36,329 nucleotides of DNA from Nitrospirota bacterium (GTDB lineage: Bacteria > Nitrospirota > Thermodesulfovibrionia > Thermodesulfovibrionales > SM23-35): assembly GCA_014859105.1 (NCBI GenBank), contig JACUUX010000025.1, positions 1-36,329 of the forward strand, written 5' to 3'. How positions within the stretch are numbered: position 1 is the stretch's first letter; each line of letters begins with the position of its first letter. Position numbers and translations under genes: made by a program. Positions 1 to 7,652 of this stretch are shown piece by piece. Under the pieces are notes generated by a model. The model worked only from the letters and a program-made list of their open reading frames with translations, ran no database searches and was not told the DNA's origin.

Positions 1-88
1 AACAGTTATAATCTACAACCTTTAAAGGAACCTGTCAATCACAAAGGTTATTTACAGCAATTCTCGGTGATCTCGGTGAAAAAGGAGC

Positions 89-170
89 AAGATTCCTCAG
101 TCGCTTTTGCTCCTTCGGAATGACAATGCGAACTTTCTTCAATGTCATTTCGAGCGAAGCGAGGAATCTT
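89..170. repeat. Inverted-repeat intergenic element
   Basis: A perfect 10-bp inverted repeat, AAGATTCCTC at 89-98 and its complement at 161-170, bounds an 82-bp element. A second inner pair, AATGACA at 119-125 and TGTCATT at 143-149, lies inside it. The flanking words (GGAATGACA, GAGGAATCTT) resemble the small hairpin repeats scattered through many bacterial genomes. No coding potential is visible. It sits in the gene-free start of the window. Confidence 0.7.
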
Positions 171-196
171 AAAGTTTTACAAATTTGCTGAGAAAT

Positions 197-222
197 GCTC
201 GTTATTTAATCGGGCTTTTTTT
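197..222 (+). terminator. Possible intrinsic terminator
   Basis: GCTCG at 197-201 can pair with CGGGC at 211-215 (one G-U pair, 9-nt loop), followed directly by seven T at 216-222. The stem is short. It would end a plus-strand transcript coming from outside the window. The rest of 1-289 holds only the inverted-repeat element at 89-170 and the leader of the first gene. Confidence 0.4.
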
Positions 223-289
223 AGAGGCAGTAAAAGATGTACAATAAATTAGCTTGATTGTCAGGTATAGCTTTCATGGAGGTAGTTTT

Positions 290-778
290 ATGCCTATTTA
301 TGAATTTTATTGTGAAGATTGCAACACCATTTTCAACTTTTTTTCAAGCCGTATAAACACCGAAAAGAGGCCAATGTGTCCGAAGTGCAACAGTGGCCCC
401 ATTGTGAGACTCATGTCGAGGTTTGCATTCGTAAAAGGTGCAAAAGAAGATGATGCGATGAAGATGCCTGACCTCGATGAAGAAAAACTTTCGAAGGCTA
501 TGCATTTGCTCGAGCGAGAGGCAAAGAATATAAATGAAGAAGACCCGAAACAGGCTGCTCAAATTACACGAAAGCTGTTTGATATTGCAGGATTAAACCT
601 TGGTGCTGGTGTAGAGGAGGTACTTAAACGGGTTGAAGCCGGAGAGGACCCGGACAGGATTGATGAAGAGATGGGTGATATGTTAAATGAAGAAGAGATT
701 TTTAACACGCCTTCAAAATCACGCCAAACCGTAAAGAAGAGACCACCTGAAAGGGATGAAACACTTTATTATTTATAA
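290..778 (+). CDS. FmdB-family zinc-ribbon protein
   Basis: The product is a small protein of 162 aa with an N-terminal zinc ribbon of the FmdB type. The start MPIYEFYC is typical, with metal ligands C8, C11, C30 and C33 (CxxC plus CPKC). The rest is acidic and charged, with a lysine/arginine-rich tail and no recognisable enzyme motif. I chose the ATG at 290 because GGAGG at 278-282 lies 7 nt upstream and because FmdB proteins begin at this Met; an upstream in-frame start at 254 would add 12 unconserved residues. FmdB was first linked to regulation of formamidase/amidase genes, but the family's real role is poorly known. A nucleic-acid or protein-binding role is only inference. Confidence 0.8.
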   Translation: MPIYEFYCEDCNTIFNFFSSRINTEKRPMCPKCNSGPIVRLMSRFAFVKGAKEDDAMKMPDLDEEKLSKAMHLLEREAKNINEEDPKQAAQITRKLFDIAGLNLGAGVEEVLKRVEAGEDPDRIDEEMGDMLNEEEIFNTPSKSRQTVKKRPPERDETLYYL

Positions 779-913
779 ATCATTTATAAAAATTATTGTA
801 GGGTTAAAATCTCTGGATGCTGAACTGCTGCTCGGTCAGGCTCAGTTAGTCTGAAAAATGCTAAGAAATGGAAACCCTCAAAAATTGGTTTGCATTGGAA
901 TAATTAAGCAGGC

Positions 914-1525
914 ATGATTGCGATAATAGATTATGGAATGGGAAACCTGAGGAGCGTTGAGAAAGGTTTTCTTAAGGTAGGAGTGGATGCCGGAGTTGTT
1001 TCAAATCCAAAGGCAGTGGATAACGCTGAAGCTGTTGTGCTCCCCGGGGTTGGGGCATTCAGAGACTGTATAAGAAACCTTGATAAAATGTCACTTACTG
1101 AATCCATTATAAGGTCAATTCAGAAGGGAAAACCTTATCTGGGCATCTGCCTCGGTCTGCAGATTTTATTTACCGAATCAGAGGAATTCGGTATTTATAA
1201 AGGTTTAGATATCCTGAAGGGAAAGGTAGTCAGGTTCCACATAGACCTCAAGGTGCCGCACATGGGCTGGAACAATGTAAAACTTCTGAAAAAACCGCCG
1301 GTTTTTGGCGGTATAAAGGACGAAGCTTTTTTCTATTTTGTGCACTCTTTTTTTGTTGCACCCGATAATAAAGATGTGGTTGCTGCCACCACTGATTATG
1401 GCATAACCTTTACTTCAATGGTATGGAAGGATAATATTATTGCAACACAGTTTCACCCGGAAAAAAGTCAGGAAACCGGGTTGAGGTTACTGAGAAATTT
1501 CGGAGATTTTGTAAAGAAGTCCTGA
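914..1525 (+). CDS. hisH: Imidazole glycerol phosphate synthase, glutaminase subunit HisH
   Basis: HisH hydrolyses glutamine and passes ammonia to HisF, which makes imidazole glycerol phosphate and AICAR in histidine synthesis. At 203 aa the length is normal. It is a class I glutamine amidotransferase. The start IDYGMGNLRS is characteristic, the nucleophile is C79 in GICLGLQ, and the catalytic pair H181/E183 is in FHPEKS. Its partner hisF and the neighbouring hisA/hisB genes are not beside it, and hisD lies about 23 kb away on the other strand, so the pathway is dispersed here. The gene ends 1 bp before the convergent diguanylate cyclase gene. The ribosome binding site is weak. Confidence 0.95.
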   Translation: MIAIIDYGMGNLRSVEKGFLKVGVDAGVVSNPKAVDNAEAVVLPGVGAFRDCIRNLDKMSLTESIIRSIQKGKPYLGICLGLQILFTESEEFGIYKGLDILKGKVVRFHIDLKVPHMGWNNVKLLKKPPVFGGIKDEAFFYFVHSFFVAPDNKDVVAATTDYGITFTSMVWKDNIIATQFHPEKSQETGLRLLRNFGDFVKKS

Positions 1526-1526
1526 C

Positions 1527-3527
1527 CTACTGACTGCCCCATAGAACAGTCTTGTCTTTGCCTTCCATCTTCCCTCTGTACAGGGCTTTGTCAGAATTCC
1601 TTATAAGTTCTTTTCTGTCTTTGCCATCGAATGGATACGTGACAATTCCTATGGTTACTGTTAAGGTGTCTTTTGGAAACGAACTCCAGAACTTCGGTAT
1701 TTGTTCCTTTATGGATTTCCTTATTCTTTCAGCAACAAGAAAAGCCTCATCCTTGTCAGTCTGCGGCATAATGACAGCGAATTCCTCTCCGCCAAATCTT
1801 GCCAGGACATCGCTGACCCGTAAACAGTCCTTGGCAATATTAGCTATTGTTTTCAATATTTCGTCCCCTGCAAGATGACCTTCTGAATCATTAAAGACCT
1901 TGAAATCGTCTATGTCCATCATCGCAAGTGAAAAAGTCAGGTTGTGACGCTCTGAACGGTGAAGCTCTTCAAAGAATCTTTCCTCAAAATATCTCCTGTT
2001 AAAAAGGCCTGTCAGGGAGTCTGTGATCGATAGCTCTCTAAGATGGCCTACAAGACTGTAATAAGTCGCCCGCTCAAGTGCAATTGATACGTACGATGCA
2101 AAGGATTTCATAAGAACCATATCCTCTTCTGAAAAAACTTCTCCTGTTAATTTGTCTGATACGTTGAGAACCCCCATGGTCTTTTCCCCTATCTTGAGAG
2201 GGATACTTATAAAAGAGCCTGTACGATATTTAGGCCTTTTCCTTGAGAGAACCCTGTCATTCTTTTCTATATCTTCTACCCTGAGCGGTATGCCCTCTCT
2301 GAAAACCCAGCCTGCTACTCCTTCTCCGGATTTAATCCTTATATCACCAAGGAGCCTTTTGTTTATCCCTCTTGCAGCTTTTATTGTTAAATACGCAGTA
2401 TTGTCTTCAGAAAGCATTAAAGAGCCTTTCTCAGCACCTACAAGATGCACTGACGTATCAAGTATTGTTTCGTATAACATTTCCGTCTCTCTGATGGGGT
2501 TAAGGCGTTCAGCTGCCGTACTGAAAAAATCTATCTCCTCTATGCATTTATTGTAAATGGATTGTAAATCTATAAGTCTGAAGATAAAGCCTGTAATCCT
2601 GCATATTTCGTTGATAATGAATGCGTCTTCCCGAGGGATTCCGGTATTAAAAATGCAAAATAGAGCGGATAACTCATCTCCGGACACGATGGGGAATATA
2701 TATACAGATGTTACATCGTCACTGAAGCCCAATCGCAATATATCAAGAACGTTATCAGAGTAAACAGGCTTTTGTTTTTCTACTAATTCTGATACGATGC
2801 CTGTGATACCTAAAGATACGTTTTGAAGATTGTCTCTCAGCCTGCCGGCTGTTTTTTCAGGGATGAACAAGTTTTTTTCCCTGTGCATAATAGCCAGGCT
2901 GTCCGCATTGAACAAAAAAAGCATGGCATCCGTTAAAACGTCATACACCTCTTCTTCCTGTTTCTCTATTTTTATGTCGGATATCAGACTCAGGATAGTT
3001 TTCATCAGCCTGTATCGCTTTTCATTAAGGTTGCTTTTGTAATTATCTCTGAGAACAAGATTGAATATCGACCGCAGGTATCTTGCCTGATCAAGAACTT
3101 CCTCACGTTTCCTCATTATATTTTCCATAACCGGGAACTGAAGAATCTGAGGATAGAGGCCATAATTTTGAAAATCTTTTTTGCAGAAGCTTTCAAAATC
3201 TTCTGTGGAAAGGAATACGCCGCCTCCTGTCATGACGAAAGCTGATTTATCAATACGCAAAGGAGCAAAGAAATGGTACATCCCTGCGGGGTCCTTAAAT
3301 AAAGATACATCATTTCTGAACATTGAGATTTCAATGTTTTTCTTTACGAATTCATTATATTCATCCCGTCCCCTGGAGGACGTCCTGATGGTTGAAAGCA
3401 GCTTGTTTTCTTTTACCGGAGGGAGAATAAGGTTTCCTTTTTCGCCGTAAAGGGATAGATAAAATCCTGTGAGGGCTGACATGTGGATTTGCAGGGAAGA
3501 TATTATATCAATATCAAACAGTTCCAT
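1527..3527 (-). CDS. GAF-GAF-GGDEF diguanylate cyclase
   Basis: This 666-aa cytoplasmic signalling protein should make cyclic di-GMP from two GTP. The GGDEF domain occupies about residues 499-666; its active-site signature is GGEEF at 579-583, a functional variant. An RVSD inhibitory site (RxxD) lies at 570-573, suggesting feedback inhibition by product. Upstream are two GAF-like domains (about 175-320 and 340-485), the second well formed. Residues 1-160 match no domain I recognise; the opening has a faint likeness to PocR-type sensors. There is no transmembrane segment. The start codon lies 2 bp after the folK stop, so it is translated as the last gene of an aminotransferase-folK-cyclase unit. 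What the GAF domains bind cannot be told from sequence. Confidence 0.93.
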   Translation of the reverse strand: MELFDIDIISSLQIHMSALTGFYLSLYGEKGNLILPPVKENKLLSTIRTSSRGRDEYNEFVKKNIEISMFRNDVSLFKDPAGMYHFFAPLRIDKSAFVMTGGGVFLSTEDFESFCKKDFQNYGLYPQILQFPVMENIMRKREEVLDQARYLRSIFNLVLRDNYKSNLNEKRYRLMKTILSLISDIKIEKQEEEVYDVLTDAMLFLFNADSLAIMHREKNLFIPEKTAGRLRDNLQNVSLGITGIVSELVEKQKPVYSDNVLDILRLGFSDDVTSVYIFPIVSGDELSALFCIFNTGIPREDAFIINEICRITGFIFRLIDLQSIYNKCIEEIDFFSTAAERLNPIRETEMLYETILDTSVHLVGAEKGSLMLSEDNTAYLTIKAARGINKRLLGDIRIKSGEGVAGWVFREGIPLRVEDIEKNDRVLSRKRPKYRTGSFISIPLKIGEKTMGVLNVSDKLTGEVFSEEDMVLMKSFASYVSIALERATYYSLVGHLRELSITDSLTGLFNRRYFEERFFEELHRSERHNLTFSLAMMDIDDFKVFNDSEGHLAGDEILKTIANIAKDCLRVSDVLARFGGEEFAVIMPQTDKDEAFLVAERIRKSIKEQIPKFWSSFPKDTLTVTIGIVTYPFDGKDRKELIRNSDKALYRGKMEGKDKTVLWGSQ

Positions 3528-3529
3528 AA

Positions 3530-3991
3530 CTATTTCCTGTAAAACTGCTGCACAAGCTCAGCTATACTGCGATTTAATAAAGGATGATTTATCTTAGGAG
3601 CAATCTCATTCAAAGGTTTTAAGACAAAACCCCTTTTATGCATCAAAGGATGAGGGATTTTTAAGTCTTTTTTATTTAGTATTATATCATCAAATATTAA
3701 AATATCAAGGTCTATTATCCTGGGCCCCCACTTAAGGGTATTTTTTCTGCCAAGTTTTTTTTCTATGTCCTTCAATAGCCTTAAAAGCTTATCCGGTTCG
3801 AGTTCTGTTTCTATTTCCACTGCCATGTTTAAGAAAATGGGCTGTTGTTTAATTCCCCAGGGTTCTGTCTCGTACAATGAAGATTTCTTTTTGATTTTAA
3901 TTCCCTTTTTCTCAAGAAGTTCTATTGCATGAAAACAATTTTCTTCCCTGTTGCCGAGATTTGAACCAATGCCGATATAAGCAGTAGACAT
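3530..3991 (-). CDS. folK: 2-amino-4-hydroxy-6-hydroxymethyldihydropteridine diphosphokinase (HPPK)
   Basis: FolK transfers pyrophosphate from ATP to 6-hydroxymethyl-7,8-dihydropterin, giving the activated pterin used by dihydropteroate synthase in folate synthesis. The protein is 153 aa, a normal length. It begins with the conserved YIGIGSNLGNR and carries the HPPK signature KWGPRIIDLDILIFDD, whose aspartates bind the two magnesium ions. The HPLMHKRGFVLKPL region near the C-terminus is also typical. It lies between the aminotransferase gene (5-bp gap) and the diguanylate cyclase gene (2-bp gap), so the three are almost certainly co-transcribed, though no pathway link is evident. No folP or folB is in the window. 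Confidence 0.95.
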   Translation of the reverse strand: MSTAYIGIGSNLGNREENCFHAIELLEKKGIKIKKKSSLYETEPWGIKQQPIFLNMAVEIETELEPDKLLRLLKDIEKKLGRKNTLKWGPRIIDLDILIFDDIILNKKDLKIPHPLMHKRGFVLKPLNEIAPKINHPLLNRSIAELVQQFYRK

Positions 3992-3996
3992 TGAGG

Positions 3997-5169
3997 CTAT
4001 AAAATCCTCTTTAACCTGTCAACAGCCTCATATAGACTTTCTTTAGGTGCTGTGAAAGCAAACCTTACATATCCTTCACCCGCTTCTCCGAAGCCGTTGC
4101 CAGGAGTGGCAAGCACACCTGCTTTATCAAGCATGTATGTAACAAATTTCATTGAATCGAACCTGGATGGTACCATGACCCATGCATAAAAGGTTGCCTT
4201 TGGTTTTATAAGGTTCATACCGAGTTTCTTCAAGCCATTATAGAGGATATCCCGTCTTTCAAGGTATTTTCCCCTGATATGGGACAGGATGCTGTCATCC
4301 GTACCAAGGGCAGTTACTGCTGCTTCCTGTATCGCCTGAAAAACTCCTGAATCAAGATTAGTCTTTATTTTCCCGAGTCCTGCCAGGACATTCTTATTCC
4401 CAACAGCAAAACCTATCCTCCAGCCTGTCATATTGTAAGTCTTTGACAGGGAATGGAATTCAATGCCAACATCCTTTGCCTCCGGTATCTGCATAAAGCT
4501 TAGAGGCTTTTTATCATAATAAATCTCGGTATATGAGGCATCATGACATATAATAATTTTGTATTTCAAGGCGATTCTTATTGCTTCTGTAAAGAATTCG
4601 CGCGGTGCTGTAGCAGAGGTTGGATTGTTAGGATAATTCAAAAATATAAGTTTTGCATTATGTAATACATTTTTGGGGATTTTATTTAAATCAGGAAGGA
4701 AGTTATTCTCTTTTCTCAAGGGCATACTGTAACTTTTGCCACCTGCAAACAGTGTTCCGACTGAATAAACCGGATACCCCGGTGAGGGTACAAGCACTGT
4801 TTGCCCGGGATTGACAAAAGCCAAAGGAATATGACCTATTCCTTCTTTAGAGCCGATTAATGAAAGTACTTCTGTATGCGGGTCGAGTTTCACATTGAAC
4901 CTTTTCTTGTACCATTTTGCGACAGCTTCTCTATACGAAAGCATTCCTTCATATGAAGGGTATCGGTGGTTGGCAGAGTTCTCGACTGCCTTTTTCATCG
5001 CATTGACTATATGGGATGGAGTAGGCATATCAGGGTCGCCTATGCTTAAATCTATAAGGTCAACCCCTTTCTCTAAAGATTTTTGCTTCATTTTGTCTAT
5101 GGCAGCAAAAAGATACGGTGAAAGATGATTTACGCGTGAAGCGAGATCAAAAAATACTTTTTTTTTCAA
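3997..5169 (-). CDS. Class I/II aminotransferase, probable LL-diaminopimelate aminotransferase
   Basis: This is a PLP-dependent fold-type I aminotransferase of 390 aa. Landmarks are IDLSIGDPDMPTP near the N-terminus, NYPNNPTSA, HDASYTEIYYD and the PLP-binding lysine K243 in HSLSKTYNMTGWRIGF. These motifs fit the DapL family, which converts tetrahydrodipicolinate directly to LL-diaminopimelate with glutamate as donor, serving lysine and peptidoglycan synthesis. Close relatives act on alanine or aspartate, so substrate assignment is tentative and I give no symbol. The start is TTG at 5169, chosen because a strong GGGGAGGG lies just upstream. It is the first gene of a unit with folK and the diguanylate cyclase. 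Confidence 0.85.
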   Translation of the reverse strand: MKKKVFFDLASRVNHLSPYLFAAIDKMKQKSLEKGVDLIDLSIGDPDMPTPSHIVNAMKKAVENSANHRYPSYEGMLSYREAVAKWYKKRFNVKLDPHTEVLSLIGSKEGIGHIPLAFVNPGQTVLVPSPGYPVYSVGTLFAGGKSYSMPLRKENNFLPDLNKIPKNVLHNAKLIFLNYPNNPTSATAPREFFTEAIRIALKYKIIICHDASYTEIYYDKKPLSFMQIPEAKDVGIEFHSLSKTYNMTGWRIGFAVGNKNVLAGLGKIKTNLDSGVFQAIQEAAVTALGTDDSILSHIRGKYLERRDILYNGLKKLGMNLIKPKATFYAWVMVPSRFDSMKFVTYMLDKAGVLATPGNGFGEAGEGYVRFAFTAPKESLYEAVDRLKRIL

Positions 5170-5203
5170 GATTCCCTCCCCTTTTATCTTTTATTGTAGG
5201 TAT

Positions 5204-5209
5204 ATTATA
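5204..5209 (-). promoter_or_regulatory. Candidate -10 box for the aminotransferase-folK-cyclase unit
   Basis: Read on the minus strand, TATAAT lies about 35 nt upstream of the TTG start and is followed by a leader with the GGGGAGGG ribosome site. No convincing -35 element is seen; TTCTAT 16 nt upstream is the best. The box is in an AT-rich run, so the call is weak. Confidence 0.35.
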
Positions 5210-5251
5210 TAATACAGTAAAATTTATAGAAAATATTGAACCTTTTGGCCA

Positions 5252-5302
5252 TTAAATTCATAGCGAGCCCTGTTCCAATAGTTGATACGTTAAGCTGTTA
5301 TT
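5252..5302. repeat. Degenerate copy of the dispersed mosaic repeat (5' part)
   Basis: About 50 bp from 5252 closely match the start of the large repeat at 32121 (TTCATAGCGA, CTGTTCCAAT, GTTGATAC and TTAAGC in the same order and spacing). After that the similarity is lost. The remaining gap, 5303-5465, shows a CAGATA...TATCTG inverted pair near 5363-5397 and no gene. The gap as a whole therefore holds a promoter, this repeat remnant and the terminator at 5466-5499. Confidence 0.6.
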
Positions 5303-5465
5303 GACCCGTAAATGCATCCGCCAGGATCTTTGATGATCTATAGCATAAGTTGTAGTCACTGCCAGATATAGCATTTGAATGAGAATACTGTATCTGCCAA
5401 TATTTTTCTGAATGATAATCCGGGTTTGATTTAGAATTTATTCTGGGGTGATATCTGAGTTAAAA

Positions 5466-5499
5466 ATAAAAAGGGCACTGAATTTCAGTACCCTTTTTA
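5466..5499 (-). terminator. Intrinsic terminator of the secreted-protein gene
   Basis: AAAAAGGG...ACTGA and TCAGT...CCCTTTTT form a long hairpin with a 3-nt loop, 25 bp past the stop codon of the minus-strand gene. Read on the minus strand the stem ends in a T-rich tract. The symmetry means it could work in both directions. Confidence 0.8.
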
Positions 5500-5523
5500 T
5501 TAAAATTATTTTTTCTGCAAATA

Positions 5524-5940
5524 TTATTCAGCCTTCTTTTCTGCTGGTGCTGCAGGCTTTTTAGCAATGCTTTTAGCCGTATTCTTGCCATCTGCCTCAA
5601 TATACTTAAGGGTAACATTTTCGCCTGCCTTCACATCTGCGAGCGTTTTCTTCTCTCTGCCCATCATAATCTTTGTCTTGTCAGTAACTGTTGCAACAGC
5701 CTCTATCACCCGGCCCCTCATCTTCTTGGTTACGGTGATAGTCATAGCCTTTGCATCAACTGCTGTGACCTCACCTGTTATCTGCTTGACCCTCGGCTTT
5801 TCAGCAGTTACAGGTTCAGCCCTCTTCTCGGCCGGAGCCGGATTCGGTGCTGGTGTCTTTTTTTCCTCGACCGCTAACGAGACTGATGTGATAGCGAATA
5901 CAAAGAGAACTGCCATGATAATAGTGAGAGCTTTCTTCAT
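5524..5940 (-). CDS. Small secreted protein with a beta-rich (DUF5666-like) domain
   Basis: This 138-aa exported protein has a clear signal peptide (MKKALTIIMAVLFVFAITSVSLA, cleavage near residue 23). A proline/alanine/lysine/glutamate linker follows (about 24-52). The compact domain at about 53-125 runs ITGEVTAVDAKAMTITV...VTDKTKIMMG...ADVKAGENVTLKYI, a pattern seen in small OB-like DUF5666-type proteins. The tail is again lysine- and alanine-rich. No catalytic residues are evident; it should lie in the periplasm. The start has a strong AGGAGG upstream. A near-perfect sigma-54 promoter precedes it at 6043-6058, and the adjacent upstream gene encodes a sigma-54 activator, so it is probably the output of that two-component system. 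Function is unknown. Confidence 0.85.
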   Translation of the reverse strand: MKKALTIIMAVLFVFAITSVSLAVEEKKTPAPNPAPAEKRAEPVTAEKPRVKQITGEVTAVDAKAMTITVTKKMRGRVIEAVATVTDKTKIMMGREKKTLADVKAGENVTLKYIEADGKNTAKSIAKKPAAPAEKKAE

Positions 5941-6042
5941 TCAATTCACCTCCTTTCATTTAAAATATTTTAAGTATGTAATTCCCACAGAAAGCAAAAA
6001 TAATTTCAGAAAATCTATTTACTTTCAGCGAAGTAAAAGGGA

Positions 6043-6058
6043 AGCAATAGATATGCCA
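6043..6058 (-). promoter_or_regulatory. Sigma-54 (-24/-12) promoter of the secreted-protein gene
   Basis: On the minus strand the sequence reads TGGCAT-ATCTA-TTGCT. This matches the sigma-54 consensus TGGCAY-N5-TTGCW at every defined position, with the required 10 nt between GG and GC. Transcription would start near 6032, giving a leader of roughly 90 nt before the ATG at 5940. It lies just past the stop codon of the NtrC-type regulator gene, which suggests the regulator acts on its own neighbour. Confidence 0.8.
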
Positions 6059-6106
6059 GTATAAAAACCCACAGAATATAAGAGTTGACCGGCTAATTTT
6101 TCCCTT

Positions 6107-7483
6107 TTAGGAAGGATTATCCTTTTTTGGGGATTGAAGCCGGAACTTTTCCCACCTGTACCAGAAAGTTTTATAGCTCATGCCGAGGAGCTTTGCTGCC
6201 TTTGATGCTACGCCGTTTGCCTTCTGCATCGCCTTTCTGAGAAGTTCTTTTTCAATCTCTTCGAAATCGACCCCCTCATTAGGAAGGTCAAAATCAAGGA
6301 TATCCCTTACCTGAAAAAACCTTAATTCACCTTTTATATCATTAAGAGATATATTTGAAGAATCACACATGAGAATAGCACGTTCTATAACTGATTCAAG
6401 TTGGCGTATGTTGCCCGGCCAGTGATATTCTTTAAGTGCTTTCATCGCATTTTCTTCTATGCCCTTTATCCTCTTCCCGAATTCCTGATTATATTTACCG
6501 ATAAAAAAGTTAGTCAGGTCAGTGATGTCTTCTTTTCTTTGACGTAATGGTGGCAGCTCAATGGTCACAACCTTCAACCTGTAATAAAGGTCTTCCCTGA
6601 AATTTTTATTTATGATTTCCTTCTCAATGTCTTTATTAGTTGCAGCAATCAACCTGACATTCACCTTTATGTTTTCACGTGCCCCAAGCCTTCTTATCTC
6701 CTTGTCCTGAAGTACCCTCAGGATCTTGGATTGTGTCAGAGATGGAAGATCCCCGACTTCATCAAGGAATATAGTGCCTCCATTTGTAGCCTCAAAAAGC
6801 CCTATATTTCTTGATAAAGCGCCTGTAAAAGCACCTGGCTCGTAACCGAAGAGTTCGCTTTCTATCAGGTTTTCAGGGATTGCTGCACAGTTCACTGCCG
6901 TGAATGGTCTTGTCCGCCCCGGGCTGTTATAGTGTATAGCCCTTGCCACAAGCTCTTTCCCTGTGCCGCTCTCCCCGAGAATAAGCACGGTAACATTACT
7001 CGTGGAAACCTTTTTCATAATCTCAACTGCTTCCTTCATTTTTTGTGATTTACCTACGATTCCCTCTATTTTAAATCTGTCAAAAAGAGCCCTCTGAAGT
7101 TCGAGATTTTCTTTTTGAAGTTCGGCGATTTCGGCTGCCCTTTTAACAGTTATAAGGAGAATATCCTTATCAAGAGGTTTGGTGAGGTAGTCAAATGCCC
7201 CTTTTTTGATTGCCGCGACAGCAGAGGAGATGGTTCCATATGCTGTCATAACTATAGCAGGAGGTTTAAAAGGCTCTCCGGGAAGAGATTCTATGAATTC
7301 TATTCCATCCATCCCTTCCATTTTGAGGTCGGTGAGAACTATGTCAGGATTTACCTTTTTTACAATCTTGAGCCCTTCCTCCGCCGAGGGGACAGAATAT
7401 GTTTCGTATCCTTCTTCATCGAGGATAGTCTTGACGATATCCCTCTGCAGCGGCTCATCATCAACAATCAATACAACAGCCAT
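6107..7483 (-). CDS. NtrC-family sigma-54-dependent response regulator
   Basis: This 458-aa transcription activator has three domains. The receiver (about 1-120) has phospho-acceptor D52 and the conserved K102 in LTKPLD. The AAA+ ATPase (about 140-370) has Walker A GESGTGKE at 170-177, GAFTGA at 217-222 and Walker B GGTIFLDEVGDL around 235-245. GAFTGA is the loop that contacts sigma-54. A Fis-type helix-turn-helix lies near 418-450 (ASKAAKLLGMSYKTFWYRWEKF). All key residues are present, so it should be a working activator. It follows the histidine kinase gene on the same strand, 169 bp away, and precedes the sigma-54 promoter at 6043-6058. It has a good ribosome site (CAGGAGG). Confidence 0.96.
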   Translation of the reverse strand: MAVVLIVDDEPLQRDIVKTILDEEGYETYSVPSAEEGLKIVKKVNPDIVLTDLKMEGMDGIEFIESLPGEPFKPPAIVMTAYGTISSAVAAIKKGAFDYLTKPLDKDILLITVKRAAEIAELQKENLELQRALFDRFKIEGIVGKSQKMKEAVEIMKKVSTSNVTVLILGESGTGKELVARAIHYNSPGRTRPFTAVNCAAIPENLIESELFGYEPGAFTGALSRNIGLFEATNGGTIFLDEVGDLPSLTQSKILRVLQDKEIRRLGARENIKVNVRLIAATNKDIEKEIINKNFREDLYYRLKVVTIELPPLRQRKEDITDLTNFFIGKYNQEFGKRIKGIEENAMKALKEYHWPGNIRQLESVIERAILMCDSSNISLNDIKGELRFFQVRDILDFDLPNEGVDFEEIEKELLRKAMQKANGVASKAAKLLGMSYKTFWYRWEKFRLQSPKKDNPS

Positions 7484-7530
7484 TTGTACCTCCTGACTCC
7501 TAATAAATTTACAATTAAGACAACTTGTAT

Positions 7531-7590
7531 GTCATTTCCGCATGTCGGGAATCTTTCTTAAAGAAGGATTCTGGACAAGCCAGAATGAAA
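7531..7590. repeat. Dispersed mosaic repeat, short copy
   Basis: This stretch starts with GTCATTTCCGCATGTCGGGAAT and ends with the hairpin ATTCTGG-ACAAG-CCAGAAT (7569-7587). The same two modules, in the same order, occur in the large copy at 32121-32365, and the second occurs at 14251-14275. It separates the histidine kinase gene from its response regulator gene. No gene is seen in 7484-7652. Confidence 0.7.
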
Positions 7591-7652
7591 AAAAATTGAG
7601 ACACAAATATCGTTTTATTTATGAAATTTTTAGTACTTCTATTTATTAATTC

